64,000 nucleotides of DNA from VFJQ01 sp044226525 (GTDB lineage: Bacteria; Verrucomicrobiota; Verrucomicrobiia; Chthoniobacterales; Chthoniobacteraceae): NCBI GenBank assembly GCA_044226525.1, contig JBGAGV010000032.1, positions 1-64,000 on the forward strand. Direction: 5' to 3'. Position numbers and translations under genes: made by a program. The notes under the pieces are model-generated. The model did not search any database, was not told the origin of the DNA, and saw only the letters and a list, made by a program, of their open reading frames with translations. Shown here one piece after another: positions 36,270 through 51,904 of this stretch (the first letter of the stretch is position 1; the number at the start of each line of letters is the position of its first letter).

Positions 36270-37241
36270 CTACCCTGCCGGGATGATCGCTGTCTTCGGC
36301 TCGCCGAGGATGACGCCGGGGGTGGAATTGGCGCCGCGGGTGCGGAAGGTGACGGTGGCGCCGGCGGTGAAAGGGCCCACGGTTTGTTGCGGGCGCTGCA
36401 CGGCGACGGAGTGGCCGAAGTCTTCATCGCCGGGGAGCCGCCACTGCAACTCCAGCGTGGTGGCGTGTTCGCCGCCGTTGGCGGGGTAGAGCAGGGTGAC
36501 GGTGCGGTCGGCGTTCACCGTGAGGGAGACGATGTCGAGCGGGTTCGGTGGCGGGGTGCCCTGCTCGGCGGGGACCTGATTTTTCGCCGCGTCGCCCTCG
36601 GGCGTGCCGGGCGGATACATCTTCAGCCAAGCCAGATACCAGCGTTTGTTGTCGCGATCCACCTTGCGCTCGGCGGTGCGCAGGGCCGTCTTCGCCTTGC
36701 TCACCTCGCGGATGGCGGCGGCTTCGTCGCTCTGCACCTGCTCGCAATCCTCGATCAAATCGAGCAGGTTCTCCTGCGTCACGTTCACGGGCGGATCGTC
36801 GCTGCCCGCCTTTTTGTAAGCGAGGATCAAGGGCGGTTTGGGCGGGGTGTCGGCGGCCAGCTTCGCATTGAAATCGGCCCACAACCCGCCCAGCAACCGC
36901 GCGCGGCGCAGATCGCTGGCCTGCGACACATTCGTCTCCACCGCATAGACCAGATCGAGCTGCCCGTGCAAATCGTCGTCCGCCGTCAGCACGCCGTCGA
37001 TGATCCCGGGCACGCGCACGTTCGCATCGCGCAGCTTGGCCAACGTATCGTCGCGCTCCGCGCGCACGTCGCTCAGATTGCCCTCCTGCGCCGCGCGCGT
37101 CTGCGCCAGCCCGGTGAGCGCGCCCACATTGGTCGTGTGCTGCGGCAGGGTGAGCCCGCGCAATTCAAACGTCGTCTGCATCGACCAGACCGCCAGCGTG
37201 GCCACGCCGCGTTCCTGGGTGATTTCCCAATACTCTTTCAT
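36270..37241 (-). CDS. Hypothetical protein: helical region plus C-terminal Fn3-like domain
   Basis: A 323-residue protein read from the ATG at 37241 (MKEYWEITQERG). No signal peptide. The first 200 residues are helical and charged (LAQTRAAQEGNLSDVRAERD, VSKAKTALRTAERKVDRDNK), probably a coiled-coil bundle. After a Pro-rich linker, the last 90 residues (LDIVSLTVNADRTVTLLYPA, LELQWRLPGDEDFGHS, GATVTFRTRGANSTPG) look like a fibronectin type III-like beta-sandwich. It lies downstream of the TIR/ATPase genes on the same strand but is separated from them by 477 bp containing a minisatellite and a hairpin. No known family recognised. Confidence 0.65.
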   Translation of the reverse strand: MKEYWEITQERGVATLAVWSMQTTFELRGLTLPQHTTNVGALTGLAQTRAAQEGNLSDVRAERDDTLAKLRDANVRVPGIIDGVLTADDDLHGQLDLVYAVETNVSQASDLRRARLLGGLWADFNAKLAADTPPKPPLILAYKKAGSDDPPVNVTQENLLDLIEDCEQVQSDEAAAIREVSKAKTALRTAERKVDRDNKRWYLAWLKMYPPGTPEGDAAKNQVPAEQGTPPPNPLDIVSLTVNADRTVTLLYPANGGEHATTLELQWRLPGDEDFGHSVAVQRPQQTVGPFTAGATVTFRTRGANSTPGVILGEPKTAIIPAG

Positions 37242-37395
37242 GTTCAGTGGAAGTGGAGGTTCAAGCCGCGCCACCGCCCGCGCTCCAGCGAGGGAAACCC
37301 GGCAGCCAGCGCCGCGCATCGTGCTGGCCCGCCCGATTCGCCACCAGCTCGCAAAAGTAAACCTCTCGCGCCGTTCCGGCGACGATTCGGTGACG

Positions 37396-37648
37396 CCGGG
37401 CGCCGGGCCAGCCCAAGCCGGCAGCGGTTCGCCCCGCGCCGACGCCGGGTCCGCCCAAACAGCCGCCGGGCCGCCTCACGTCATCGCCGGGCCACCCCCC
37501 ACCGGCGCCGGTTCGGCCAAAAAGCCGCCGGGTCGGCCCCCGCGATCGTCGGGAAGGCCCAGACCGACGCCGGGAAGCCCCCTCCAGCCGCCGGCCCGGC
37601 CCAGAAAACCGCCGGGTCGCCCCGTGCAGCCGCCGGGTTTGGCCGGGA
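37396..37648. repeat. GC-rich minisatellite, ~21-bp period
   Basis: About a dozen degenerate units, each opening with CCGGG or a variant and ending in a CG dinucleotide, mostly 21 bp apart (one about 20 bp). It fills most of the 477-bp space (37242-37718) between the Fn3-like gene and the ATPase gene. A minus-strand frame through it would read Arg/Gly-rich heptads, but there is no persuasive start or composition, so I treat the stretch as non-coding. Confidence 0.7.
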
Positions 37649-37654
37649 CAGAAA

Positions 37655-37705
37655 TGTTCCACGCTTCTGGAAGGACCGAAGCCTACAGAAGTGCGCTGTG
37701 GAACA
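37655..37705 (-). terminator. Imperfect hairpin just after the ATPase-TPR gene
   Basis: TGTTCCAC (37655-37662) pairs with GTGGAACA (37698-37705), and CTTCTG (37664-37669) with CAGAAG (37686-37691), giving a two-part stem with an internal asymmetric loop. On the minus strand it starts 14 bp after the stop of the gene ending at 37719 and is followed by a short T-containing run (TTTCTGT). It is a plausible terminator, though the U-tract is weak. Confidence 0.5.
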
Positions 37706-37718
37706 CGTCCCGGCGAAA

Positions 37719-40268
37719 TCAGGCCCCCAGCCGGGCGGCGACTGCGGTTGCCTTGAGAGTATTCGGATGCTCCGCGCCGACCGTTTCGGCCAAAATTCCC
37801 ACCGCCAGCGCGATCTGCTCCCGCGCCTCGTCTACCCGGCCCGCCCGCTCCAGATGTTCAGCCCAATGCCACCGCGCCCGGCCCACTCGATCGTGCCGCA
37901 GGCCGTAACCACGCTTCAGCAGTCCGATGCCTTGTGGCCACAGCTCATCCGTCTCCACGAACCTGCCCGCTTCCGAGAGCGACTGCGCGAGGTAAACCTG
38001 ATCGATCCCAACGTAAGGATGCTCCGCCCCAAGGGCCTTTTCATCGATGGCCAAGGCGCGGCGGAAGAGCGGCTCGGCGTCGGCGTAGCGGCCCGTGTCG
38101 CGCAGGACATTGGCCAGATTGCCGCAAGCGGTGGCCACGTCGGGATGGTCGGGGCCGAGGGCCTTTTCATAGACGGCCAGGGCGCGGCGGCAGAGCGGCT
38201 CGGCGTCGGCGTAGCGGCCCATGTCGCGCAGGACCCAAGCCAGATTGCCGCAAGCGGCGGCCACGTGAGGATGGTCGGGGCCGAGGGCCTTTTCATAGAC
38301 GGCCAGGGCGCGGCGGAGGAGCGGCTCGGCGTCCGCGTAGCGGCCCGCGGCGCGCAGGACATTGGCCAGATTGCCGCAAGCGATGGCCACGTCGGGATGG
38401 TCGGGGCCGAGGGCCTTTTCATAGACGGCCAGGGCGCGGCGGAAGAGCGGCTCGGCGTCGGCGTAGCGGCCCGCGGCGTGCAGGACATTGGCCAGATTGT
38501 TTAACGCTCGCCCGATTTTGACGGACTCACCCGAACCCGCATCCTTTTCCTCCAGTGCGAGGGCTTGGCGAAGCGGTTCGACAGCGCTGCGGGGGTCGCC
38601 ACCAAATTGAAGCGCGGTGCCGTAACGATCCCAGGCCAATGCTTCGTCCGACGAAGTTCGGTTCGGATCGGCTTGCACGAGGTCGAGGACGCGCCGGGCG
38701 AGGGGGATGGCCTCGGGATGCCGGCCTAGCTCGAACAGGCAATCGCGCCAGCGCTCCAGTGCGGTGCGGAGTCCGCTGGGGTCCGGGGTGGCGCTTTGGT
38801 CGTAGGCGGTGACGGCTTGGGCCAGTAAAGTGGCGGCTTCGGTGCGGCGCGAGTGGCCTTCGAGGAAGGTGGCAAAGGCTTCCAGGGCATGGGCGGTGGT
38901 GGGGCTGTGCGGGCCGGCGATGTCGGTGGCGTGGGCTACGGCCTCTTTGTGGCGGGCTTCGGCGTCGGGCTCGCGGCCGAGTTCGGAGAGGTAGTCGGCC
39001 TGTTTGCTCAGGAGCCGGGGAATCTCATCGCGCCGGTCAATGGCGGGTTCGCCGAGGATTTTGATGGCTGCGGAGAGGGCCTGCTCGGCGTCGGAGTAGC
39101 GGTTGAGGGAGGCGCTGAGGCGGGCGAGTTCCTCGCAGGCTTCGGCGGCTTCGATCGGCTCTTCGGCGGCGCGTTCCTGGATGGCGCGCAGATAGCGCGC
39201 GGCGGCGGTGGGGTCGCGCCGGAGTTCGGCTCGAAGCTCGGTGGTGCCGGGAAGGATGGGCGGGAGGGCGGCCCCGGGGACTCCGGCGGTGGCGAGGATG
39301 GCGCGCACGCCTTGGAAGCGGGCGAGGATGAGCCGGGCCAGGAGGTCGTAGTAGAAGGAGAGGCCCTGGGCGCCGGCGGAGGGTTCTTCCTCGACGGCGA
39401 GGGCTTCCTCGAAGTTGTAGCGGGGGATGTAGGGGAAGAGGGCCCAGTCGAGCATGGTGCGCGCGGGGATGGCGGCGGGCAGCCAGTCGGAGAAGTAGGA
39501 GGCGAAAAGCGGGGCGATGCGGTCTTTGGCCGCGCTGGCGCGGTCGCTCTCCTCGCGGGCATCGAATCGGGCCAGGATGGGGATGACGGGAAGGAAGGCG
39601 CGCTCGTAGGGCAGGGCGCGGCGGCCTTCGCGGATGCTGCGGGCGACGCGTTCGCACCAGTGGGTGTTTTGCTCGTTGGCGGCGAAGAGGAGCACGAGGA
39701 GGTCGGGCATCTGGATGGAGCAGATGCCGCTGGCGTCGGTAAGGCCGGTGCGGGAATCGACGAGGATGTAGTCGTAGTCGGCCTTCCACTGGGTGCGCAG
39801 GGCTTCGATGACAGCGCCGCCTTCGCGCTGGGCGAAGAAGTCGGCCCAGCTAAAGGCGGCGAGACGCGCGGAGTAGTCGGGCGCGTCGTCGCCACTGCCG
39901 AGGAAGTCCAGCGGAGCGTCGGCGGTGATGCGGTGGTGGAGATAGTCGCGCCACGGGGCAGGCTGAGCAGGGGTGGAGGCTTCGAGAACGGCAAGGAGTC
40001 CGCCGGGCCGGGTGGGCGCGGTGATCTGGGCGACATCGATGGCCTTCGGCCGCGGCACGGTGCTGCGCGGGACGGCGCGGAAGTAGCGGTCGAGCCCGGG
40101 TGCTTCGAGGTCCCAATCGATGCAGAGGACGCGCTTGCCGGCGCGGGCGAGGAGCACGGCGATATTGGCCAGTGCCATGGAGCGCCCCACTCCGCCCTTG
40201 AACGAGTAGAAGGTGATGACCGTGCCGGGCGGGCGCTTCGGCGAAGTATCGGTGGCGGGCGAGTCCAT
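37719..40268 (-). CDS. KGGVGR-variant ParA/MinD-like ATPase fused to TPR repeats
   Basis: An 849-residue cytosolic protein. Residues about 16-330 form a SIMIBI/ParA-like ATPase. The deviant Walker A is FKGGVGRS (K24-S30), with Arg where ParA/MinD have the second conserved Lys, then LCIDWDLEAPGLDRYF and the Walker-B-like YILVDSRTG. From about residue 365 to the end are tetratricopeptide repeats. The last ones are four near-identical 42-residue kinesin-light-chain-type units (GRYADAEPL, RRALAVYEKALGPDHP). The ATG overlaps the TGA of the upstream TIR gene (TGATG), so the two proteins are made together. KGGVGR ATPases are known in bacterial conflict-type loci next to effector genes. Its role here as sensor or switch is inference. 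Confidence 0.85.
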   Translation of the reverse strand: MDSPATDTSPKRPPGTVITFYSFKGGVGRSMALANIAVLLARAGKRVLCIDWDLEAPGLDRYFRAVPRSTVPRPKAIDVAQITAPTRPGGLLAVLEASTPAQPAPWRDYLHHRITADAPLDFLGSGDDAPDYSARLAAFSWADFFAQREGGAVIEALRTQWKADYDYILVDSRTGLTDASGICSIQMPDLLVLLFAANEQNTHWCERVARSIREGRRALPYERAFLPVIPILARFDAREESDRASAAKDRIAPLFASYFSDWLPAAIPARTMLDWALFPYIPRYNFEEALAVEEEPSAGAQGLSFYYDLLARLILARFQGVRAILATAGVPGAALPPILPGTTELRAELRRDPTAAARYLRAIQERAAEEPIEAAEACEELARLSASLNRYSDAEQALSAAIKILGEPAIDRRDEIPRLLSKQADYLSELGREPDAEARHKEAVAHATDIAGPHSPTTAHALEAFATFLEGHSRRTEAATLLAQAVTAYDQSATPDPSGLRTALERWRDCLFELGRHPEAIPLARRVLDLVQADPNRTSSDEALAWDRYGTALQFGGDPRSAVEPLRQALALEEKDAGSGESVKIGRALNNLANVLHAAGRYADAEPLFRRALAVYEKALGPDHPDVAIACGNLANVLRAAGRYADAEPLLRRALAVYEKALGPDHPHVAAACGNLAWVLRDMGRYADAEPLCRRALAVYEKALGPDHPDVATACGNLANVLRDTGRYADAEPLFRRALAIDEKALGAEHPYVGIDQVYLAQSLSEAGRFVETDELWPQGIGLLKRGYGLRHDRVGRARWHWAEHLERAGRVDEAREQIALAVGILAETVGAEHPNTLKATAVAARLGA
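38035..38500 (-). repeat. Four tandem 126-bp TPR-coding repeats
   Basis: Units begin at 38035, 38161, 38287 and 38413, exactly 126 bp apart, which is three 42-bp turns or one 42-codon TPR with linker. The inner copies differ by only a few bases, mostly at codons that change the residue after GRYADAEPL and in the helix before it. Such DNA-level identity within a protein repeat suggests recent duplication or ongoing homogenisation. Confidence 0.85.
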
Positions 40269-40873
40269 CAGACGATGAGCCGGGGTGGAGCCGGCGGCAG
40301 TGGCGGTTTCGCGGCTAGGTGGTCAAAAAAGCCATCGCCGGTGAAAGCGGACCACGATGGGCACCAATCTGGGACGCGGTGCAGCATCGTGGCCAGATGA
40401 CGAGCGAGGTCGTGCAAGTTGTCGTTGAATTCCAATGCACGGGGCGAATCACGAGGAATGTCCGGGTTAGCAAATCGTTCAAAGTCCAGATGCTGCACCT
40501 GCATGATCAAGTCGGGAAACCGGATGCCGTCACCGATGCGGACCGGGATAATGAGGCCGTAGTTCTGGGCATGGCCTTGCAGGCCGAGCACCTGCTCGCG
40601 TTCGAACATCAAGGCCAATTCGCGCCGGCACCATTCGCGCTGGAAATAATCGGCGGAGAGGATGGGAATCATGACTTTTGAGCACGCGATGCGGTGCTTT
40701 AGATTCGGATCAAAGTAGGTGCCCGGTCGGAGTTGGTCATCGACCGATATCTCACAGCGGCCAATTTCCAACTGGAGGTAAGATCGGAGCTTCGCGACAA
40801 ACTTCTCCGTGACCCAAGGGGACCAATCATCGCCATGGGCGTAGCTGATGAATATGTGGTGTTCGTAAGCCAT
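40268..40873 (-). CDS. TIR-domain protein, putative NADase effector
   Basis: A 201-residue protein that is essentially a single TIR domain of the bacterial TIR_2 type. Strand A and BB-loop region: HHIFISYAHGDDWSPWV and CEISVDDQLRPG. Strand D: SKVMIPILSADYF. The helix REWCRRELALMFE places E85 at the position of the catalytic glutamate of NAD-cleaving TIR domains. The C-terminal extension (about 145-201) is Pro-rich and not recognised. It is coupled by a TGATG overlap to the KGGVGR ATPase-TPR gene. Bacterial TIR effectors commonly deplete NAD+ or make cyclic-ADPR signals during phage infection, but that function has not been shown for this pair. Confidence 0.88.
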   Translation of the reverse strand: MAYEHHIFISYAHGDDWSPWVTEKFVAKLRSYLQLEIGRCEISVDDQLRPGTYFDPNLKHRIACSKVMIPILSADYFQREWCRRELALMFEREQVLGLQGHAQNYGLIIPVRIGDGIRFPDLIMQVQHLDFERFANPDIPRDSPRALEFNDNLHDLARHLATMLHRVPDWCPSWSAFTGDGFFDHLAAKPPLPPAPPRLIV

Positions 40874-40899
40874 CGTTCCGAAGGAGGGACGCGATGGCT
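40868..40899 (-). promoter_or_regulatory. Inverted repeat enclosing the TIR start codon
   Basis: AGCCATCG (40868-40875) and CGATGGCT (40892-40899) are perfect inverted copies. On the minus-strand mRNA the 3' arm contains the AUG of the TIR gene (start at 40873), so folding would hide the start codon behind a 16-base loop. It could equally be an operator palindrome. No strong Shine-Dalgarno sequence is visible. Confidence 0.4.
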
Positions 40900-40972
40900 A
40901 ATGCCTTCGTGGGGTTAGCTTCAAGCCGGTAATTCGAAAATTGGACGCTGGAGCGCCAAGCTACGATGCACA

Positions 40973-41002
40973 ACGGGCCGGATGCTTTCGCATCCGGCCC
41001 GT
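40973..41002 (-). terminator. Hairpin terminator after rpoC
   Basis: A 13-bp perfect GC-rich stem (ACGGGCCGGATGC at 40973-40985 with its complement at 40990-41002) around a 4-base loop, 28 bp beyond the rpoC stop on the minus strand. The U-run is absent, so it may need accessory factors, but the position at the end of rpoBC is apt. Confidence 0.7.
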
Positions 41003-41030
41003 GTGAATGAGTTAGTTTGTCCGCTCTGGC

Positions 41031-45170
<4,140 letters not shown>

Positions 45171-45215
45171 GATAAGTAGTCTGTATTGAGGTTAGCGAAC
45201 GTTGATGGTGATGGG

Positions 45216-49025
<3,810 letters not shown>

Positions 49026-49147
49026 GGTATGGGTCGCAGATCGCTCGTCTATTTGGCTGCTCACCCGGACCGCGACGGAGCTATTCGGCCGGGAAGAGTT
49101 GATGGTGGCGCTGCCTCAGTTGTGGCCCGGCGTCTCTGGACAAACAC

Positions 49148-49204
49148 GCCGAGACGCCGAGACGCAGACCCTCAAAAAAAGGTTCTGCGTCTCGAAATCT
49201 CGGC
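49148..49204. repeat. Long inverted repeat in the rpoB upstream region
   Basis: The left arm 49148-49170 and right arm 49181-49204 are near-perfect inverted copies of about 23 bp (core CGAGACGCAGA in one arm, TCTGCGTCTCG in the other) around the A-rich loop CTCAAAAAAA. The left arm itself contains two direct copies of GCCGAGACG-type sequence. It lies in the 403-bp non-coding stretch 49026-49428 that must hold the rpoBC promoter. It may be a terminator for the upstream minus-strand gene, an attenuator-like leader structure, or a REP-type element. I see no gene elsewhere in the stretch. Confidence 0.7.
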
Positions 49205-49428
49205 TAAAATTATCTTGGCGGACGACGGTGTGCTGCAACGGGCGACGGTTACACGCGGAGCCGTGTCAGGAACTCCGCGGGAAAAAGGATGGGCAACCTG
49301 CCCCCTGCTATTGGGTTGGCAAGTTTATTTTTGCGGAAACTTTGATCGCGTCCTGCGTGACGGGCGCCCGAATTACCCAAAAACCGGGGAAATGAGGGAC
49401 AGACCGGGAAGCCGGGCTCCTTCGGCGT

Positions 49429-49800
49429 TCACGCCGCTTCCTGATCGCTCATGCCGCTCCCCTGCAGCGCTTCGACGGGCTTCTCCGGGAGACTTGCGCA
49501 AATCTGCTCGAGCAACTTCGCCCAGGCGGCGGAAGCGCGTTCCAAGGGCATCAGGCCAAAGACGGCATGTTTCCCTGCCCGGTTTTCGATCCTGCGAAGA
49601 GCCCCCAGGAGCTCGACGATGCCGATGAGATCGAGGGTCACGAGGGAGAAGCTGAATTCCGGGATTTTCAGGCGCGCGGCGTCGGCGTGGGTGAGCCGGC
49701 AGGTGGCCGCTTTGAGTCGGACGTCCCAGGTCCGATTCAATTCGCGGAAGGCTTTCTGCGTCGTTTCCAGCACGTCGTTCGGCACAGGGTAAGGCTGCAT
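49429..49800 (-). CDS. Small conserved-looking hypothetical protein
   Basis: A 123-residue soluble protein, MQPYPVPNDVLETTQKAFRE at the N-terminus, with two likely amphipathic helices and a hydrophobic core helix LVTLDLIGIVELLGALRRIE. The tail is acidic. I do not recognise a family. It is upstream of rpoB on the same strand but 403 bp away, with a strong inverted repeat between, so it is probably a separate transcription unit. Confidence 0.6.
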   Translation of the reverse strand: MQPYPVPNDVLETTQKAFRELNRTWDVRLKAATCRLTHADAARLKIPEFSFSLVTLDLIGIVELLGALRRIENRAGKHAVFGLMPLERASAAWAKLLEQICASLPEKPVEALQGSGMSDQEAA

Positions 49801-49871
49801 GTCGCGGAATTCACTGCCGATGCCTCAGGCCAGCAATCGGTGAATCATAACGATTTGGTCAGGGTTTCACG

Positions 49872-50549
49872 TCAGTCTGGGCTTCCGGCAAGCATTGCGC
49901 GAATCCATTCACTTCGGGCACAATCGACTACGCTTTTTCCTTTGCCGTCTCTGAGATCAATCCCGATTCCCAAGGAAAGGAACGCGGCAATCATCTCTCG
50001 CTGAGCCTCGACCGCTGCTGCTGCGCCTGATCCCCCGCGCCCCGTATTCTGGACGGCGAGATGAAACACCGTGGAGCCCGCCTTGTTTCGAGCGACCGGG
50101 TCACTTCCTCCCCTGAGCAGAAGTTTTGCGGCGGCCACGCACCGGGTTCGCACCGCGCGGTGCAGGGGGGTGGCGCCATTCGCGTCTCGTGCATGAAGAT
50201 CGCCCCCTCGATCAAGGAGAAACCGGATCGTCTCTACCTGCCGCTTCGCGTCCCAGGCCGGTCCGGTGATGAATCCGTCCGCGGCGTAGTGCAGCGGAGT
50301 GCTCTTGCGCCGGTTCATGGCTGCGTTCGGATCCGCTCCGGTCGCCAGCAATAGCTCGACAATTTTCGTGCGGTATCCCGCCGCCGCGAGATGGAGCGGG
50401 GTGTCACCCACATAGATCCAGTGAAAGATTCCCGTTTCGTAAAGCCGGGCCGTCCGAATGAGAGCCGTCGCCAGACCGGGGTCGGTGCGAAGCAGTTTCT
50501 GCGCGGTGCCCACATCGTTCTCGGCGATGGCGTTCAGGAGGTTATCCAT
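49872..50549 (-). CDS. Ankyrin-repeat protein
   Basis: A 225-residue protein made almost wholly of ankyrin repeats. I use the ATG at 50549 (MDNLLNAIAENDVGTAQKLL); codons further upstream look like non-coding sequence. At least five repeats are visible through GDTPLHLAAAGYRTKIVELL, STPLHYAADG, GATPLHRAVRTRCVAAAKLL and GSTVFHLAVQN. It has no signal peptide, so it should be a cytosolic protein-binding scaffold. Its partner is unknown. It lies between a small hypothetical gene and leuD, all on the minus strand, but with gaps of 71 and 93 bp. Confidence 0.85.
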   Translation of the reverse strand: MDNLLNAIAENDVGTAQKLLRTDPGLATALIRTARLYETGIFHWIYVGDTPLHLAAAGYRTKIVELLLATGADPNAAMNRRKSTPLHYAADGFITGPAWDAKRQVETIRFLLDRGGDLHARDANGATPLHRAVRTRCVAAAKLLLRGGSDPVARNKAGSTVFHLAVQNTGRGGSGAAAAVEAQREMIAAFLSLGIGIDLRDGKGKSVVDCARSEWIRAMLAGSPD

Positions 50550-50642
50550 GTTCGAGAGCCGGGTTCCTGAAGCCGTGCGGGTAGCCGGCCTCAATGGGGC
50601 AGGTGGGGACCGTGGGGGCACCCGCCCTGCAAGGGGGCGCCG

Positions 50643-51188
50643 TCAGGCGGCTGGGATCATCCCGCTCTGGCGCGCGTAGTTGAAAACGCCGCCGGCTTCG
50701 ATCACCGGGCGGGCGGCCCCGAGTGGCTTGAGCGAATAGGTCGTGCCATTCACCGTGAGCGTGTCTGCGTCGAAGTCGAGCGTGGCGATGTCGCCGGTCT
50801 TGAGCTTCTCGCACAGGCGCTCGCGCGCGTCGTAGGGATAAAGTTCGCCGGTCGCGACGCAGTTGCGGAAAAAGATGCGCGCAAAGCTCTCGGCGATGAC
50901 CGCCTTCACGCCCGCCGCGCCCAGCGCGATCGGAGCGTGTTCACGCGAGCTGCCGCAGCCGTAATTCCGCCCGCCGATCACGATCTGATAAGGGGTCTTC
51001 GTCTCCCCTTCCGGCACGAAGCGGATGGGGTAGAGATTATCTGGCAGGCCGATCATCGCATAGCTGCCGAGCTTCTCGTATTCCTCCCGAATGGTCGGCA
51101 CGAGCGTGAGGTATTGCGCGGGGATGATCTGGTCCGTGTCGATGTTGTCCTGAACGACATAGACCGGGCTGGTGATGGTATTGGGCAT
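50643..51188 (-). CDS. leuD: 3-isopropylmalate dehydratase small subunit
   Basis: A 181-residue swivel-domain subunit of isopropylmalate isomerase. Visible motifs are VQDNIDTDQIIPAQYL near the N-terminus, the substrate-loop motif GRNYGCGSSREHAPIAL, and the SFARIFFRNCVATGELYP block. With LeuC it interconverts 2- and 3-isopropylmalate in leucine synthesis. The matching leuC is 3.4 kb upstream on the same strand, separated by a lipoprotein gene and three plus-strand genes, so the usual leuCD operon is broken here. The ATG at 51188 is the natural start. Confidence 0.95.
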   Translation of the reverse strand: MPNTITSPVYVVQDNIDTDQIIPAQYLTLVPTIREEYEKLGSYAMIGLPDNLYPIRFVPEGETKTPYQIVIGGRNYGCGSSREHAPIALGAAGVKAVIAESFARIFFRNCVATGELYPYDARERLCEKLKTGDIATLDFDADTLTVNGTTYSLKPLGAARPVIEAGGVFNYARQSGMIPAA

Positions 51189-51312
51189 GGAGAAAGAGAA
51201 TCTGGCTGCTCCTACTTCATCTTCATCTCCTTCCCTCGCAACTAGAGAAGTAAGGTGGACGCCTCGTGCGAACTCCCGAGGAGGAGGGATGGAGAGGGAG
51301 AGGAGGCGGCCG

Positions 51313-51825
51313 CTACTTTTTCGGCTTCGGCGTGCTTTCCGGGCGCGTCTCAGGCGGGGAGGCCCGCAGCTCGGGCTTGGGCTCGTCCTTCATCGGCAAC
51401 GGCACGTCGTTCACATCGAAGAGCGGATCGTCGGGGGTGCCCTGCACGTTGCTGTGCTTGGGTTTGCCCGGTTTGTTGGGCGCGGAAAAGAGCGGATCGA
51501 GCTTGCGATGCGTCACGACGGAACCCGGCTTCGGCATTTCCTCCGGAGCAGCGGGGCTGAGATCGTCATTCGACACGTAGCCGGTCACGCCGCTGGCGAG
51601 CATGACGCGGCTGAAGCCCATGCTGCGCTGAATGAGCGTGACCCTTGTGCCGGACGCGAGGTTTTCATCGGCGCCGAACGTCTGTGCCGGGCCGTATTTG
51701 TAAAACGGCGCACGGGGCGAAGTGATCTCGCATGAGGAACCCGGCGGCACGGCCGGGCCGCCGGCGCAGGCGCCAAGCAGGGCGGCGCCGGCAAAGGCAA
51801 CGAGGAATCGAAAACGCGGCAGCAT
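51313..51825 (-). CDS. Lipoprotein with SH3-like domain
   Basis: A 170-residue lipoprotein. The ATG at 51825 gives a signal peptide ending in the lipobox LLGAC. A bacterial SH3-like region (about 30-85) shows APFYKYGPAQTF, LASGTRVTLIQRSMGFSRVM and GVTGYVSNDDL. The C-terminal half is Pro/Lys-rich and disordered. Such proteins usually bind peptidoglycan or a partner at the envelope. It stands between leuD and leuC and is divergent from the plus-strand membrane genes. Confidence 0.75.
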   Translation of the reverse strand: MLPRFRFLVAFAGAALLGACAGGPAVPPGSSCEITSPRAPFYKYGPAQTFGADENLASGTRVTLIQRSMGFSRVMLASGVTGYVSNDDLSPAAPEEMPKPGSVVTHRKLDPLFSAPNKPGKPKHSNVQGTPDDPLFDVNDVPLPMKDEPKPELRASPPETRPESTPKPKK

Positions 51826-51904
51826 GATTCCCTTCGTGCCCTGAAATACGCTCTGCCGCAAGCGAGGCTAAAGAGCTGTCGCCAGGAGTAACACATCGGC
51901 TATC

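Noticed and set aside
37261..37662. Minus-strand 133-codon frame through the minisatellite
   Set aside because: Arg/Gly heptads come from the 21-bp repeat; there is no ribosome site or natural-looking composition.
38035..38500. Regular 126-bp repeats considered as a CRISPR or other non-coding array
   Set aside because: They are coding, in frame, and translate to TPR units with no spacer-like variation.
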